NCBI GenBank assembly: GCA_944472135.2
Contig: OX235264.1
Span: 84,206,319-84,270,318 of the forward strand
Length of the DNA: 64,000 bases
From: Trichobilharzia regenti
Lineage: Eukaryota > Platyhelminthes > Trematoda > Strigeidida > Schistosomatidae
Reading direction: 5' to 3'
The position numbers and the translations under genes were made by a program. Position 1 is the first letter of the stretch, and the number at the start of each line of letters is the position of its first letter. Below, one piece after another: positions 35,515 through 47,457 of the stretch. The notes beneath the pieces are model-generated. The model was not told the origin of the DNA. It saw only the letters and a list, made by a program, of their open reading frames with translations, and ran no database searches.

Positions 35515-37940
35515 CTGATGAATATCTCATTAGCTCCAATTTTCTATGAGTTAATTAATGCCGCTAAATATTTCATCTTTATTGTAATTCATCCGTTCAC
35601 ATAGATCTACCATGAGAACCATAGACTATTCTGAGAATTTATACTTTCACTAGATTTCTACTATATAATCGACTTGAGAGTGTTGCTGGCTTTTTCGCCA
35701 GCGAACTTACTCGCACATAACATTACCTGAAGAAATCAGACAAACTATGAAAAGACCTCAGATGATAATTGCTCACTATTTTAGTTTTTGTCTGACACCG
35801 CCTTGTTCTGATAGTTAATGATTGCATTATACCCACCGTCTCTGGTGTATATAAGAACTTTAGAATTTGATGTGCTATCAAGAGTGAAACTCGTTACCTT
35901 GACATTCCTGTTGAGCATACTTATCAGAATGACCCAATAAGCTAAACTAGTAAAAACGAACTCTCCTGAAGATTTTCATGTATCAGAAAGATCAGCTGAA
36001 CAGTAAATTGACTAAAATCACTTACAATCATTGTGTGCGTTACTTTAATTACGGCCATCATCTGGCATTTAAGAGTTTAAGACATTCATATGCAACGTAC
36101 GTCTTGAAATCCAAAAATACACTCAACCAAAATAGTTGATCTACAGTATCTATTCTATTAGTATCAGGAGGTTATTGCTGTAAGAACTGCAACAGTCTCT
36201 CGATCAAAGTCTACGACAATGGTGAGATATCTTTAAACTCATCTCTACTTACTCAAATAACCAGATGTCGGTTAGACAGAATTACGGAGAGCGTTTTTCA
36301 GAATATGTCATTTCTGATGCTAGGATCACGTAAGTACATTATTTAAGTTAGCTTAGATTTGCTAAGTTAAGTACCTCGACACTGTGCAACTATTACTTAC
36401 TATTTATGAATAAATGACAATTGGGATGCAAACCCTTAACTACATTTCATGAAGTGGTAGGTGATCACCTGGGAGATTCCATCCCTTAGTGTAAATTAGC
36501 ATACGATTTAACCTAGAAAGTGCTGTGAAATTGTAAGCTACAGCAGTTTTTACCTCAGTAGATTGCCAAATAAAATGACACCCAAATTGTATATAACAAA
36601 TTCAACAGAATCTTTGAAGATTCCAAATACGATCATATTCGGGAAATAATATGTCCAGCTTGTGACAGAATGTGCATCAAACAAGCTCCCTGAGAAGCTA
36701 AGGTGGGGAAAAATGAGTATACTGAACCTACTGCTTGATTGCCTGACAGCTTAGTAGAACATAAAATATTCGAAAAATCTACAACTATGACCTGGCGTAC
36801 TCATACGTGAGACCATAATATTGTCTTGCTAAATGATGGAATCATTCAGAAAAACTTGTATATAATAAGGGTTCTCGCGACAGAAGCATAACACATGAGA
36901 CAAAATCCAATTTGTATGAATAGGAACGAGTGAACAGGGAAACATTTGAGCTGGTTTTCGGGGTTTATCAGTCGCTAAATATGTCACTGTTTACAGATCA
37001 AGTTGTTCACCTAAACAAACTAGAATTGGAAAATCCCCACTCTGTGTTTCTTCCGACTACATCCATCAATTTATTTGTGTTAGCCATGACAAATAAATCT
37101 TTGTGACCACATATCTGAGCTAATTCCAAGATACTTGCTAATGAAAGCCACTTAACTATTTAGCACTGCGACTGTTTCTCCTTTTAGGAATGCCAGTGAT
37201 GAAATAAAAATTCACGTTTTTTAACATACCTGAAAAATATACACATACGCATATGCGTGATTACCACTTCAATTCGTTCAGTTGCTGTACTTAGCCTCAC
37301 ATCGGAAGCGAATGTAATTCTTGCGAAATCGTTGGAAATTTCTTATTCGTTAGCCAATTTACATCACTGTGTGAATTCCAAATGGTATCGAATGAAAAGT
37401 TTTTGATTAAATTTCATAGGTTCCTAATTTCAAATGCATTAATTTCTAAAGAAGAATTTGATACCATGCTTTTACGGGGTTTCACCAATGGTATAACAAG
37501 CTTGTTCATTAACTTGAAGAGATAGAATGACTTTTTCAGCAGAAAATATTAAAATAGAGCGATCTGTGATACGACAAATAATGGAGACGCATAATAACAT
37601 GGAGAAATGTTTGAATGGACGTAGTAGATCAATGCTATGTAAGAGGAATGTTCAGGTTCCGTGATGGTGGACTGAAAGAAAGAGAATAATACAGTCTTTA
37701 ACAATTATGCTACAAGAGTATGGAAATAATTTGGGTAGAACATAGTACTGTATTGTGTAGGTTTATTTAATACGCCACACAGTGGTATATTGTTTGTCAG
37801 TTGTCCGAGAAACAGAATCTTGAAGAGAATATAGACGAAATGAGGAAGGAACTGTAAGCGATCTGATATTGGTGGAGTTGCAGTGTTCTAAGATGGGAAT
37901 GACTAGGTGAAAGAAATGTTACTGATTTTGAATTAGCAAA
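35515..37940. other. Gene-poor stretch between protease copies
   Basis: AT-rich. Nothing recognised. Confidence 0.4.
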
Positions 37941-37944
37941 CTAA

Positions 37945-38127
37945 TTTGATTACAGCTTGATTCCACACTGTATTTTCCGGTACAGGTATGGAAATTTCAG
38001 CATGTGACATCGGTAGCCCAAATTTTGCAGGCTGACCATAGATGTCAGGTGTGCGTTGGCGGGGAGATAACTCCGGACCATGTGCATGGTAGGCGAGAGT
38101 CCTAACCACTGTGTCACCGACGCACAG
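37945..38127 (-). repeat. tRNA-derived SINE, type 2
   Basis: Minus strand: head TCGGTGACACAGTGGTTAGG, weakened B box, body ending TGGAATCAAGCTGTAATC. Confidence 0.75.
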
Positions 38128-38482
38128 TCTAAATGTCAAAGCTGAACAACGAATGAGTCCCTGTCTTAGGAAGTTGCATCGGAGAGTAATGATACCGACA
38201 ACGATGAATGAATTGATAGATCCAACAGTGATTAATACTTCACGACTTTAAGATCTACCCAAAATGGGGCAATCGGAACTTCCTCTTCGTTTGGTTTTAG
38301 GTATGTTTGAGTCAGCATATCACTGAAATAAAAACTGATTGAGTGAAACTCGTGAATTTTTGTGCGAAGAAATACAGAGATACAGATTTAATGCTCTTTG
38401 TCTTCTGCAGAATGTCTGAGAAGGAATGTAAATAACAAATCTTTGATATCCACTGATTCATCTTCCCTGTTCACAAATTACC

Positions 38483-38503
38483 CGTTGTTGTTGTTGTTGT
38501 TGA
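38483..38503. repeat. (GTT)n microsatellite
   Basis: Seven GTT units. Confidence 0.9.
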
Positions 38504-38639
38504 AGACAGTAGACTACATATGCCTACCAATTAGTGAAAGTCAATAGGACAAGTGATTACCATGTCTGGCAGCAAAGTTACTCCTTTAGTATATAATGTA
38601 CACTTTGTATTCAATATTATATAATACTGACAACTAGAT

Positions 38640-39080
38640 AGAATCTCCATGAGCTCACAATCAGATCCGATTCTAGAGGACATTTAGCTTATCAAATTGA
38701 GAGTGGTTTGTTGAAACACATTGTCACTATAAGGACGATGCAGTTGTCATGATTCATGGGAATTTAAATAAGAGTGAATTATTGGTGAAATTCAGTGATA
38801 TCCACTCTTCTGTCACTTCTACGCAACAACTAGATCAGGAGAACATACTGTATTTTCTGGAGGCCTTAACAAGTGGGAAAGCAAATGGGTCATTTGGAAG
38901 AAGCATGTATGGGGAAGAGCAATACACGTTATTCCTTATTTATGTACCTATTAAATGTGATAGAAATATTTTGAAATGTCTTGAGAACACATCAAGAAGC
39001 ATAAGTAGGAAAGAGTATTCGAAAAACCTAATTGAATATAAATGGTCAACCAGTTTTTCTCATAATCTGAAGGTCTAACT
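38640..39080 (+). pseudogene. Penelope-like RT palm/thumb fragment
   Basis: The open stretch 38749-39078 plus upstream codons gives YKDDAVVMIHGN (38728-38763), in place of the PLE RT catalytic YVDD box. It is followed by VKFSDIHSSVTST, QLDQENILYFLEAL, GSFGRSMYGEEQYTLF, VPIKCDRNILKCLENTSRSIS, which tracks the PLE palm-thumb order (FLDV, YRK..W..QY..F, L..RAR.I). The GIY-YIG part is absent. The Val to Lys change next to the catalytic DD and the truncation indicate a relic. Closest in layout to PLE C. Confidence 0.65.
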
Positions 39081-39089
39081 TTCTTTGCA

Positions 39090-39530
39090 TGGTGAGGTCA
39101 TAGGTGTGCACTGTCGAATAGTCCCAAAATCAGATCAAACAGTTGTTCGGTGTTCTGTGGCTTTCATTGATCTCTCCTACTAATATTGGTCTTTACGTAA
39201 TCTAACAGCTGTACATGGTCCTCTGATGGCTGTGATTTGGCGGAGCAGTCTCAGAAAATGAACATGTGAGCAAATTTGATAGAAACATACAGACGTTGAC
39301 GCAATGAAAGAAACCATTATATCAGAAGTATAATATTTCTCATTGTGATATTAGGAACGCACTATTCGGCGAGGGGATTCTTTTCAACGAATTTATTACC
39401 ATATTGAAAATTCGTTAACATATGACTCGTAAGAAACTACATTCTTTTTAGGGAATTGAAACAAAAAGTGTGGATACTTATATTAATAGTGTGATATTCA
39501 ATAAAATATTTGTGGTTGTAATCACATTTT
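39090..39530. other. Unassigned stretch
   Basis: Nothing recognised. Confidence 0.35.
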
Positions 39531-39534
39531 AGAT

Positions 39535-40028
39535 AGATAAGATAATAATAGCTCTATTCCAAAACAGTACTTGTGAATACAGAATGGAATTCTCAGCATT
39601 TTACTACAATATTGCATCCAGTTAGTATATTAACAATAAAATAATATTCTACATAGATTAAGGGTAATCTCAGTTAGTTTTGACAACAACATATTAGCAT
39701 GTCGGTAGAAAAGCCAAAATGAAACAGAGTGTTAGAAAGTGTTAGAAAAGTAGATGGTAGCATATTTATTGGCGTAAACAGAAAGAAAGAAACAAAGCAG
39801 CACATAACAGAAAAAAAGAGGGAGAAAAGGAAAAGAAAGAAAGAAAAACGTTGTACCTATAAATGATATGAGTTGGAAAGACGAGATCCAGTTGTTCCAC
39901 TGACTATTTAATAAATTAAAAATTTTTCACGCCTGATGCTTTCTTTATCGCACAGAACACGAGCTAAGTAGGGTATGGATGAGTTTTTGTACTTACTAGT
40001 GCGGGCATATAGTTTCCTATATAGGGTT
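39535..40028 (-). mobile_element. 5'-truncated CR1-group LINE, 3' end
   Basis: Minus strand: begins in the C-terminal coding part (YARTSKYKNSSIPYLARVLCDKESI) and runs through the 3' UTR to the same 3' end as 8838-10017 (GATGCAATATTGTAG, TGCTGAGAATTCCA, ATTATT tail). About 0.5 kb. Confidence 0.85.
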
Positions 40029-40387
40029 TGAGATTGAGAGTTAAAACAAGTTGTATCACACATAAAATAGTTCATAAAATGTGAAGATCTTGAGAAGGCA
40101 ATTGAAATTGATACTATTATTATAATTAGTAGGCAAACTGAAGCATTTCGTAACATGGTGAGAAGCTCAATAAAAAACAGATTTCAACATAACCAAACGT
40201 ATATATATTTAATTAGAACAACTAGGGGAACAAAAGAAATATTACCGTAAAGTGTTCAGAGTCAAAACATTGAAAATAACAATCGGAAAGATAAGGAGAA
40301 TGTCCACAGATCAAATGAATACGATGGAGTCAATAAGTACTTTACCCCTGATATAAGAATAAAACTTGTGCACTGTGGTAGAGTGTA

Positions 40388-42005
40388 ATTCCATTATGGG
40401 TAAATTTTGTTTTGATAAAGTCTCACAGTGTTATACAGTAATGTTGACTGATGACGTTTCGAGCACAATTTATTGCTCATAATCATATCAAGGTAATCAC
40501 ACGACTTCCTAAATTCATTCATATAGTTCCATTGTTTTTCTCTTGATTCTCACTTGATTTGATTGGTAATAGTATTTTCCATATTTCAGGTATGATTGAC
40601 GAGTTATTCCTATTGCATGTATTGGGTGTAGACTCGATGAACAAGGATTCAGTAATCAACCTCTCTCTCCACCTACCTAGATAGAATTTTAACCCTCTCC
40701 CACCCTATTGTGTGGTTGTGTGTTAGCGCATGCATTGCAATTGCTGAGCTTTTTTCTAAATTACTTATCTTCTTGGGGTCAACCATTCTTACCTTAGCTA
40801 AATTCTTATGCTCTGACAATCTGATTACCCCTGACCTACTAGTTTGACCTATGTAGTTGACCTCACAGTCATTGCATGGTATTTTGTAAATAATATTATT
40901 TTGTCTAATTCGGTCAACTGGGTCCTTTAACCTACAGAGCTTGTCCCTGAGTGAGTTTGTAGGTTTAAATGCCACCCTAATTCCTATTTTATTCAGAATC
41001 CTACGTAGTGTCTCAGATGTCCCCTCTTTATATGGTATAACTGTGGATGACTTATATTCTTTCTTATTTATGTTATTATTACTAGTTTCAAAATTATTTT
41101 TATTTTGTTTTTGGCCTTTAATGATCTTCCTAATGAATTCTATAGGATAGTTATTCAACACCAACGCTTCTTCTATCTGTTTTAATTCATCATTTAGATC
41201 TTTTTTGTGCTACTTAGTGCTACTGTTCGGTTTGTTAGAGACTTCACTAAGCCTGCCTTAACAGTTAAAGGATGAGACGAATTAAAGTCTAAATATCTAT
41301 TAGAACGCGTTGGTTTTCTATAAACACTAGTGTGTAGTTTGCCTTCTTCTATTCTTTTTATCTTACAATCTAACATAGCTAATTCTCCTTGTTCATTTTC
41401 TGATTCAAATGTGAATTTTATTCCCTCAACTTGTGAGTTTATATGTGTCAAGAAGCTAGAGATGTGTTCTGTTTTTAACACTGTGAAAGTGTCATCCACA
41501 TATCATATTTTCGGAGTAGGGTTAAATGTATTGAGGGCACTATTTTCCCAGCTGTCCATAAATATGTCTGCTACGATAGGGGATATTGGTGATCCCATTG
41601 GGTTGACCCCGAGAAGATAAGTAATTTAGAAAAAAGCTCAGCAATTGCAATGCATGCGCTAACACACAACCACACAATAGGGTGGGAGAGGGTTAAAATT
41701 CTAAAAAGTAATCTAGGTAGGTGGAGAGAGAGGTTGATTACTGAATCCTTGTTCATCGAGTCTACACCCAATACATGCAATAGGAATAACTCGTCAATCA
41801 TACCTGAAATATGGAAAATACTATTACCAATCAAATCAAGTGAGAATCAAGAGAAAAACAATGGAACTATATGAATGAATTTAGGAAGTCGTGTGATTAC
41901 CTTGATATGATTATGAGCAATAAATTGTGCTCGAAACGTCATCAGTCAACATTACTGTATAACACTGTGAGACTTTATCAAAACAAAATTTACCCATAAT
42001 GGAAT
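40388..42005 (-). mobile_element. Penelope-like element D with inverted tail copy
   Basis: The sense part lies on the minus strand (41617 down to 40388). An inverted copy of its last 390 bases or so lies at about 41616-42005. The arms are nearly identical. Same family as PLE A (shared YRKPT..NRYLDF, KSSTVIPYKEGTSE, IPCNDCEV.YIGQTSR). Both copies are cut in the RT palm just before YVDD. Confidence 0.85.
40673..41617 (-). pseudogene. Penelope-like RT palm, thumb and GIY-YIG fragment (PLE D)
   Basis: Minus strand, from GVNPMGSPISPIVADIFMD (about 41600) through a stop just before YVDDTFTVLK at about 41500. Then the thumb (SVYRKPTRSNRYLDFNSS, GLVKSLTNRTVALSS), a frameshift near 41200, and the stretch 40673-41164 with ILNKIGIRVAFKPT, CRLKDPVDRIRQNN and the GIY-YIG signature IIYKIPCNDCEVNYIGQTSR, then EHKNLAKVRM and HALTHNHTIGWERVKIL. 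The stop and frameshift make it non-coding. Confidence 0.8.
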
Positions 42006-42460
42006 TACTTTACCCCTCCTTTTTGTTCTACGGCTAAGGTAAGAATACCATTTATCTTCATAATTATCACATTGTCCTTTTCATTTCGAACTGTTATCTT
42101 ACTCCTACTGATATGACTATATTTCAAACTTTGACTTCCCTTCCTTGAAAGACAGGTAGAGATTTGAAACCGAGCAACCTGAGATAGAAGTCACTGAAAA
42201 TAGTGCTCAACTCGAATGTTACTTATGTAGAATATTTAAACAGAACTTCTCAGTTAAACAAATTAAACATATTTAGACACATCTTGAATGAAGTATGTTT
42301 ATTATTATGAAGACTCAGTCACACGTACACATTTATGTTATATCCAGGATTGAATCAGACTGTAAAGAAAACAGGATCACCACTATACATGATTTAAGTT
42401 AACACGTGTCATGATTTTCACACACCACGAAATAACACATCGACAACAGACAAAATCTAG

Positions 42461-42572
42461 ATGATCACCAATCGGAAATTCCGTCGTTGTGAGCATGTTA
42501 ATATAACAGTGTGTAGATATAAACAAAAAGACACTGTCAACATTTCCACTTCTCCTTTGAGTATTCATTGCA
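42461..42572 (+). promoter_or_regulatory. Putative proximal promoter of protease copy 2
   Basis: CCAAT at 42468-42472 and ATATAAAC near 42515, in positions matching copy 1. Confidence 0.4.
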
Positions 42573-43012
42573 ATGAATCTGATCATACTCCTCATCTGTC
42601 TGCATCATGTGAATTCTGAGATAATCAAGATTCTGTTGCATCCAGTGGGTTTGTCTGGAATTAATTCAATTCTACGTCCGTGTTGGAAGTTCTTGAGGGG
42701 AATACAACAAAGCTGGATGAAATTATGGAGTGGAGGAGAAACACCAAAATCACAACGACTGTATAACTTTCCTAATATAAGTTGATCTTCGGTTATACAT
42801 TTATCGAGAAACGAAAAAGAAGCCTTGCAACGATGTCTTCTCGGAGGTTTCATCCACAAAAGCCGTACATCACGTTTTGTACAGAAGTTCACACGGCTAC
42901 AACTATCATTCAAAATTCAGTCAAAGAGTATAAAGGAGACGATAATTTTAAACTTTATAAGGAAGTTAGAAGGTGTGAATACAGATCACAAGAGGCTTAG
43001 AAACAAAATAAC

Positions 43013-43037
43013 ACAGGCCGCTCGCTTGGCGGCCTGT
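43013..43037 (+). other. Strong hairpin upstream of LINE ORF
   Basis: ACAGGCCGC, 7-base loop, GCGGCCTGT: a 9-bp GC-rich stem in an AT-rich region, 80 bases before the ORF. Confidence 0.6.
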
Positions 43038-43116
43038 TTGACATCTGGGCTACTTTTTCCTGCATCTACATATTGCATCTAATAAGTCATGTTTTCATTC
43101 CTAATTTTAATAAAAT

Positions 43117-45915
43117 ATGATCACAAATCGCATAAAATACAGTAATTCATTCATTAAACGTTTTAAACCATATGACTTTCATGCATCTAATAAATCTAAG
43201 AGAAAACATCACGCTGGCTGGCAGCGTGCACTTAAACAGACACCTTTATATCGTACAACCATTCCTGTTATTGTCACTTCAAACTGCCGTTCACTTCCCA
43301 ACAAAATTATGCATCTCCAGTCTCTCTTATCATCTGATACTTATCACAATACGGCGATTGTTGCATTACAAGAAACATGGCTCCATGAACTCTATGATGA
43401 CAATCTGGTTTCCCTAAATGGTTTTACATTGTTTAGACAAGATCGACTATGCTCCAGAAAGAAAAGAGGTGGAGGTGTTGCAACTTTCATTCATTCTCAA
43501 TGGTCAACTTCAAATAATGTATGTTTTTCTTACTCTAATGACTTTATTGATTGTATAACGGTCAAATGCCGCCCGAAACACTTATCCAAGTTTAAATACG
43601 TCTTCATCTCTAACATTTATGTTACTCCTGGCTGTTCTGCATCTGATCTATCTGATTTTGCTGATGAATTCACTGAATTCGCCGTTACACATCTTGAAAA
43701 CTCTTTATCAGTTGTCACAGGAGATTTTAACTGCTGTGATTGTTCTTTCCTCGTATCATTAGGTCATGCCAATATTGTTAAATTCCCTACTCGACTTGAT
43801 AAAACTCTTGACCTAGTGTTCATTAATGATGAGGAAATATATGAAGTACGCCGACGTGCTCCTATCATGAACTCAGATCATTGTATTATTCGGATATTAC
43901 CTAAGATATACAGCAGATCTCACTTTAATATCTTCTCAAATCTGTCCAAGAAAACACAGCAAAGGTGTTACTCACAAGAAAATATGCTCAAACTAAGATG
44001 TATGCTAAATGACACTAACTGGGAACTTTTCAACGAACACAAACTGGATGATACTATTTCCAATTTGACTGACTATCTTAAATTCTGTCTTGATATATGC
44101 TGTCCAAAACAGATAATTTTCAAAAGAATGGATCGTTTTTCTTCCCCTCATCTCAAAAAACTTCGTAGAGAAAAAGAGAAGCTGTACAAGACAAAGAATA
44201 AATCTGGTCTTAAGAAGATAAACACCCAAATTAAATCTGAAATCAAGAGACTAAACAACATTTATAATCAAACAATACTATCTTGTAAAACCTCAGAAAA
44301 CATATGGAAGCTTTTTAGAGAAATTACTGGTTGTGGTAAGCATAATAATTTTGCCTCTTCTATTGATGTAAATACTCTCAATAGATCTTTCATCCGCCCT
44401 CCAAATGTCCTTTCTGCCTTCAATTTAACTAATAACACGACCAGTGACTTTCATCGTTTCAATACTTCTGATGTTCTTAAATGTTTGAAATCTCTTAAAC
44501 CTTCCCAGAGTCTAGGCCCTGATGGTATACCTGCCATTGTTTTAAAGAAATGTGCTGATATTTTAAGTAACCCACTTACAAGCATTTTCAATACTTCTTT
44601 TTCTAATAATAATGTACCTTCTCTGTGGAAAGATATTAAAATCATCCCTGTACCCAAGTCTGGTTCTGGAGATAGTGTTAAGTTTAGACCAATTGCCATT
44701 ACCTCTCCTTTTTTGAAACTGATGGAGAAATTACTGTTACAAAAACTCATTCCCTCCCTAAGCTTCTCAAACGATCCAAAGCAGTTTGCTTACAAACAGG
44801 GTAGAAGTACTTTGGATGCTGCTGCTGTGTTTCATCACAACATTGTATCCTCCTTAGACAAAGGGGCCAAGTATGTCCGTTGTACTTTCCTTGATTACAC
44901 ATCTGCTTTTGACTCTGTACCTAGAGGCCTTTTGTTAAACAAGCTTAGCCTTACACAAACTGAGTCCTGGGCTATCAACTGGCTGCACTCTTACTTCTCC
45001 AATAGGATGCAGTACACGGTATATAATGGTGTAGCTTCCTCTCCTTTGCTTACTGAAGCTGGTGTTCCTCAGGGTGCTGTTCTCTCGCCGTTTCTCTTTT
45101 CCTTCTTCTTACATGACTTACCTCTCTCAGACGAAATCAACTTCGTCAAATATGCAGATGACCTGACTGTTTCGCTTCCCGTTAAGTCTCAGTCAGACTG
45201 CTTCAAATTAAATAGCTTCCTGTCGGACATCAGTCAGTGGTCTAAACTAAATGGCCTAACGCTGAATCCCTCAAAATGCCAGACTGTCGACTTCTCCTTT
45301 AGGCATAAACGAGATCTACAAACACTAGTAAGCACTCATGATGTCTGTAGAATTGAGGGGACTATAATTGAAACAAAGTCTAATGCAAAATACCTCGGAT
45401 TAGTTATATCTTCCGACCTTACTTGGTCATCTCATATCCAAATGATTTCCAAGAAAGTGTTTCGTCTAACCTACTACATTAAGAAACTCAGACTAACTGG
45501 AGTCCCTCAACCTCTGCTTTCACAATTTGTCAACTCTCGTATCCTACCTATTCTACTTTACTGTTCCCCGTTAGTCTTTCCTGGGTTACTGAAAAAGGAT
45601 TATACCATCCTGAGAAGGATGTTGAAGGTAGTTAGTAGGACTAGCGGTGTAAAACTCAGTCAGCTCGTCACAACATTAGTGGATAAGCATCTGAATACAT
45701 GTGAGAAATGGTCTAAAACCATACTCTCTGACCCCCAACACCCCCTCTATTCCCAACTCTCTCCTTGCATCTCATCAGGTAGAACCAGAAATCAGTATAA
45801 AATAATATATGCTCGCACAACCAAGTATAGGAACTCAACGATACCATATTTGGCCCGTGTTCTAAGTGACAGAGACAATGTTAAGCGTGAAACCTATGAC
45901 TTGCTTTGTTGTTAA
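43117..45915 (+). CDS. LINE endonuclease-reverse transcriptase ORF2
   Basis: A continuous 932-codon frame encoding a retrotransposition protein that nicks target DNA and copies its RNA into it. Residues about 50-260 are an APE-type endonuclease: VTSNCRSLPNK, LQETWL, GGGVATFIH, GDFN at 202-205, SDH with D254/H255. Residues about 440-740 are the RT: GPDGIP, FRPIAITSP, QFAYKQGRSTLDA, motif A DYTSAFDS (D593), motif B GVPQGAVLSPFLF, catalytic YADD at 679-682, then KYLGLVISSDLTWSSHI. A conserved C-terminal tail ends YLARVLSDRDNVKRE. The start is the first Met after an upstream stop. No stop or frameshift is visible and all catalytic residues are present, so this copy is young or still competent. 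Clade from motif resemblance. Confidence 0.9.
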   Translation: MITNRIKYSNSFIKRFKPYDFHASNKSKRKHHAGWQRALKQTPLYRTTIPVIVTSNCRSLPNKIMHLQSLLSSDTYHNTAIVALQETWLHELYDDNLVSLNGFTLFRQDRLCSRKKRGGGVATFIHSQWSTSNNVCFSYSNDFIDCITVKCRPKHLSKFKYVFISNIYVTPGCSASDLSDFADEFTEFAVTHLENSLSVVTGDFNCCDCSFLVSLGHANIVKFPTRLDKTLDLVFINDEEIYEVRRRAPIMNSDHCIIRILPKIYSRSHFNIFSNLSKKTQQRCYSQENMLKLRCMLNDTNWELFNEHKLDDTISNLTDYLKFCLDICCPKQIIFKRMDRFSSPHLKKLRREKEKLYKTKNKSGLKKINTQIKSEIKRLNNIYNQTILSCKTSENIWKLFREITGCGKHNNFASSIDVNTLNRSFIRPPNVLSAFNLTNNTTSDFHRFNTSDVLKCLKSLKPSQSLGPDGIPAIVLKKCADILSNPLTSIFNTSFSNNNVPSLWKDIKIIPVPKSGSGDSVKFRPIAITSPFLKLMEKLLLQKLIPSLSFSNDPKQFAYKQGRSTLDAAAVFHHNIVSSLDKGAKYVRCTFLDYTSAFDSVPRGLLLNKLSLTQTESWAINWLHSYFSNRMQYTVYNGVASSPLLTEAGVPQGAVLSPFLFSFFLHDLPLSDEINFVKYADDLTVSLPVKSQSDCFKLNSFLSDISQWSKLNGLTLNPSKCQTVDFSFRHKRDLQTLVSTHDVCRIEGTIIETKSNAKYLGLVISSDLTWSSHIQMISKKVFRLTYYIKKLRLTGVPQPLLSQFVNSRILPILLYCSPLVFPGLLKKDYTILRRMLKVVSRTSGVKLSQLVTTLVDKHLNTCEKWSKTILSDPQHPLYSQLSPCISSGRTRNQYKIIYARTTKYRNSTIPYLARVLSDRDNVKRETYDLLCC

Positions 45916-46729
45916 TAACATAATTTTGGCCCTTGTTATTTCCCCCTTATACTCTCTTATTTGTACTCTATAGTGAACAACCTTCTTAAACATACTTAGC
46001 TGCTTAAAATTATTATCATTGGCTTACTTTTTTGTACTTTACTCTATTCCTTCTTTTGTACATCTACTGGGTCCGACTATATTATCACTATGATTATTAC
46101 AAAATTGTCCTGTCATTAACCATCATGTAATATTAGTTTTGTGGTTGTTCTTTGTTCGGCACTATTTAACTGACAATCTTGTTTGTGAATGCCACTATCA
46201 CCATCTTAAAAAATTTTGTATTATGCATGATTACTCACACTACCACGACTAACACGGCATTAGTGCTGACAATAAAAAAAAACAACCTGAAATGTTTATT
46301 TTATGATTGTTTAGTGTTGTTCAATCAAATTAAGTGATCATCTTAGCTATTAACATTCTCATAATTTCTTCTACGATCATAGCTGTTACTGTTCACCACG
46401 CATACACATATCATAGCTTCCATCACGCAGTACTGAAATATTTTTTTTCATTATTAGTGTTTATCTTCTTTTCTACTTGGTATTTTTTATTTGCATTTTT
46501 TTCTCTTTTCTTGTTTTTTTTCTTTGTTATTTCTGTGTTTCGTTTTTTTGGTTTATTTTTGTCGTGTTTTTTTTATATTTATTTATTTATTTTTTTTTTG
46601 TAATACTCCTTTTAATGTCCGATGAAATTAGATGCAATATTGTAGATATGTGCTGAAAACTCCACACTGTACCACAAGTACTGTTTCTGGAATAAAGCGA
46701 AATTGTTATGTTATGTTAACTCAGTAATA

Positions 46730-47170
46730 TACTAAATGGATTTAGCGAGTTCAGGTGTGAACGAGATGGTTAAGAAAATAAACCGAAATAATAGTCTTAA
46801 TAATTGAAGAACACTATTAGGTTTTATGCCTCATAAGTAAATAAATAGTGCCGTATCTCTGTAAGTAGCAAAATAAAAGTATTCTATGATAGACTTCTAC
46901 TCTCCCACAGTGTTTAAATTATGCACTTTTAACGCAGTCCACTAAGCCTCTGGCAACAATTACGTGTTCCGGATCCTAATTCTAGTGGAATCAAAATTAA
47001 GTTGATTTTTAAATGAATATCCTTTCAGAGAATAACATACCTATCAAATGCCTACCAAATGAATTTCTCGAAACCTTATAAAATTGTATGATAGTATGTT
47101 TGATGCACACCAGTTCATCACGACATCAGAAACATTCAGCTTTTCAGAATCTTATGTTTATTATATCTTT
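46730..47170. other. Rest of intron 1, copy 2
   Basis: No feature recognised. Confidence 0.35.
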
Positions 47171-47418
47171 TTAAGATTGAATACTATGGAGAAATACAAG
47201 TGGGAACGCCATCACAAACGTTTCGTGTACTCTTTTACACAGGATCAACTGACACTTGGTTCCCCTCAAGGAAATGTTGGTTTCTTGACATTCCGTGTTG
47301 GTTCATTCGATTTTATGACAGTTCGAAATCATCCACCTACAACCCAAATGGTACTGAGTTTGAAGTTTATTACCTGGTTGACAGTTACTTTGGATTTCGG
47401 AGTATGGATACAGTGCAG

Positions 47419-47457
47419 GTATTGTGCTTTTATAACTTGAAGCGACAATGGTTTCAG
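47419..47457 (+). other. 39-nt micro-intron in protease copy 2
   Basis: GTATTGTG...GGTTTCAG between CAG and ATAAAC; same position and length as in copy 1, but without in-frame stops. Confidence 0.8.

Larger units (their letters stand above)
42790..46720 (+). mobile_element. CR1-group (Perere/SR1-like) LINE with intact ORF in intron 1 of copy 2
   Basis: Contains the 932-codon EN-RT ORF (43117-45915), a T-rich 3' UTR, and a 3' end with GATGCAATATTGTAG, the ACCACAAGTACTG motif, GGAATAAAGCG and a TTATG repeat tail at about 46705-46717. The 5' limit is not determined: 42777-43116 holds a 9-bp hairpin and short open frames that could be 5' UTR or the end of an upstream ORF. No target-site duplication was identified. 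Confidence 0.8.

Noticed and set aside
40447..40490. CTGATGACG near the PLE D tail as a hammerhead
   Set aside because: The core is followed by CGTTTCGAGC with no GAAA in the right place on this strand. The opposite strand has GAAACG but no CUGANGA; at best a vestige.
46334..46603. 89-codon ORF rich in Phe/Leu as membrane protein
   Set aside because: It is the T-rich 3' UTR of the LINE; a similar T-rich tract follows the copy at 9580-9700.
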